Below, one piece after another: positions 63,761-64,000 of a stretch of 64,000 nt of DNA. The notes below the pieces were generated by a model. It did not search any database. It was not told the origin of the DNA and saw only the letters and a program-made list of their open reading frames with translations. Position 1 is the first letter of the stretch. Each line of letters starts with the position of its first letter. The position numbers and the translations under genes were made by a program. This stretch comes from Tyto alba. Lineage: Eukaryota; Chordata; Aves; Strigiformes; Tytonidae. The stretch spans positions 7,805,777 to 7,869,776 of the forward strand of contig NW_024881303.1 in assembly GCF_018691265.1 (NCBI RefSeq). Direction: 5' to 3'.

Positions 63761-64000
63761 CTCTTCTCCTTTGGTGTAGTTGTTACATTTGCATGTAATA
63801 ACTTGTGTACTGCACTCTTACAGGCACAGACTCTCATTTACTGAGCGTTTGAAATGAGAGCTCAGTGTTCATTGGAAATTCTGGTACTGGTGCAGTAAAA
63901 ATAAGCAATACTGCTCATCTGTGGAGGGGATAAGTGATTAGACATGACTTGTGTTCTGTCATTCTCTTCTTGACTAATAAATCCTTGTGAAGGCATTTCA

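Overview
The window is vertebrate nuclear DNA lying almost wholly inside one large protein-coding gene on the + strand, PRKCH (protein kinase C eta, a novel, calcium-independent PKC). I identify nine consecutive coding exons, corresponding to exons 2 to 10 of the 14-exon mammalian gene. Each is bounded by AG/GT splice sites and the reading frame is kept across all eight internal junctions. Joined, they give 1,070 nt, or 356 complete codons plus 2 nt. By recalled human numbering this is about residues 122 to 478, with no net length change. Exon 1 (most of the C2 domain and the start codon) lies before the window. Exons 11-14 (catalytic loop, DFG and activation segment, C-terminal tail) lie beyond it.

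Organism: most likely a bird. The basis is compact introns relative to mammalian PRKCH, low visible repeat density, old CR1/L3-like and MIR-like scraps, one probable LTR fragment and no Alu- or L1-like sequence. A non-avian reptile is not excluded, and I do not claim a species.

Layout. 1-11,929 is the 3' part of intron 1, with a compact CpG-rich island at about 3.48-3.78 kb that looks like an internal promoter and first exon. Exon 2 (end of C2) is at 11.93 kb. Intron 2 is about 22 kb and holds a probable LTR-derived segment near 14.6-15.5 kb and decayed SINE/LINE pieces. 33.9-42.6 kb is an exon cluster (exons 3-9) encoding the pseudosubstrate, both C1 zinc fingers, the V3 hinge and the N-lobe of the kinase. 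Intron 9 is about 14 kb and contains a second CpG/GC cluster near 51.1 kb. Exon 10 (kinase hinge up to the arginine of the YRD motif) is at 56.54-56.69 kb, followed by the start of intron 10 to the end of the window.

How the parts work together: these exons encode the switch of the kinase. The pseudosubstrate (exon 3) blocks the catalytic cleft (exons 8-10 onward) until diacylglycerol binding by C1A (exons 3-5) and C1B (exons 6-7) pulls it out at membranes. I found no convincing second protein gene, tRNA, rRNA, CRISPR array or novel system. The most interesting items are the two CpG-rich intronic segments with good splice donors, a possible intronic polyadenylation site after the C1A exons, and a CATT tetranucleotide tract 10 nt downstream of the exon 10 junction.
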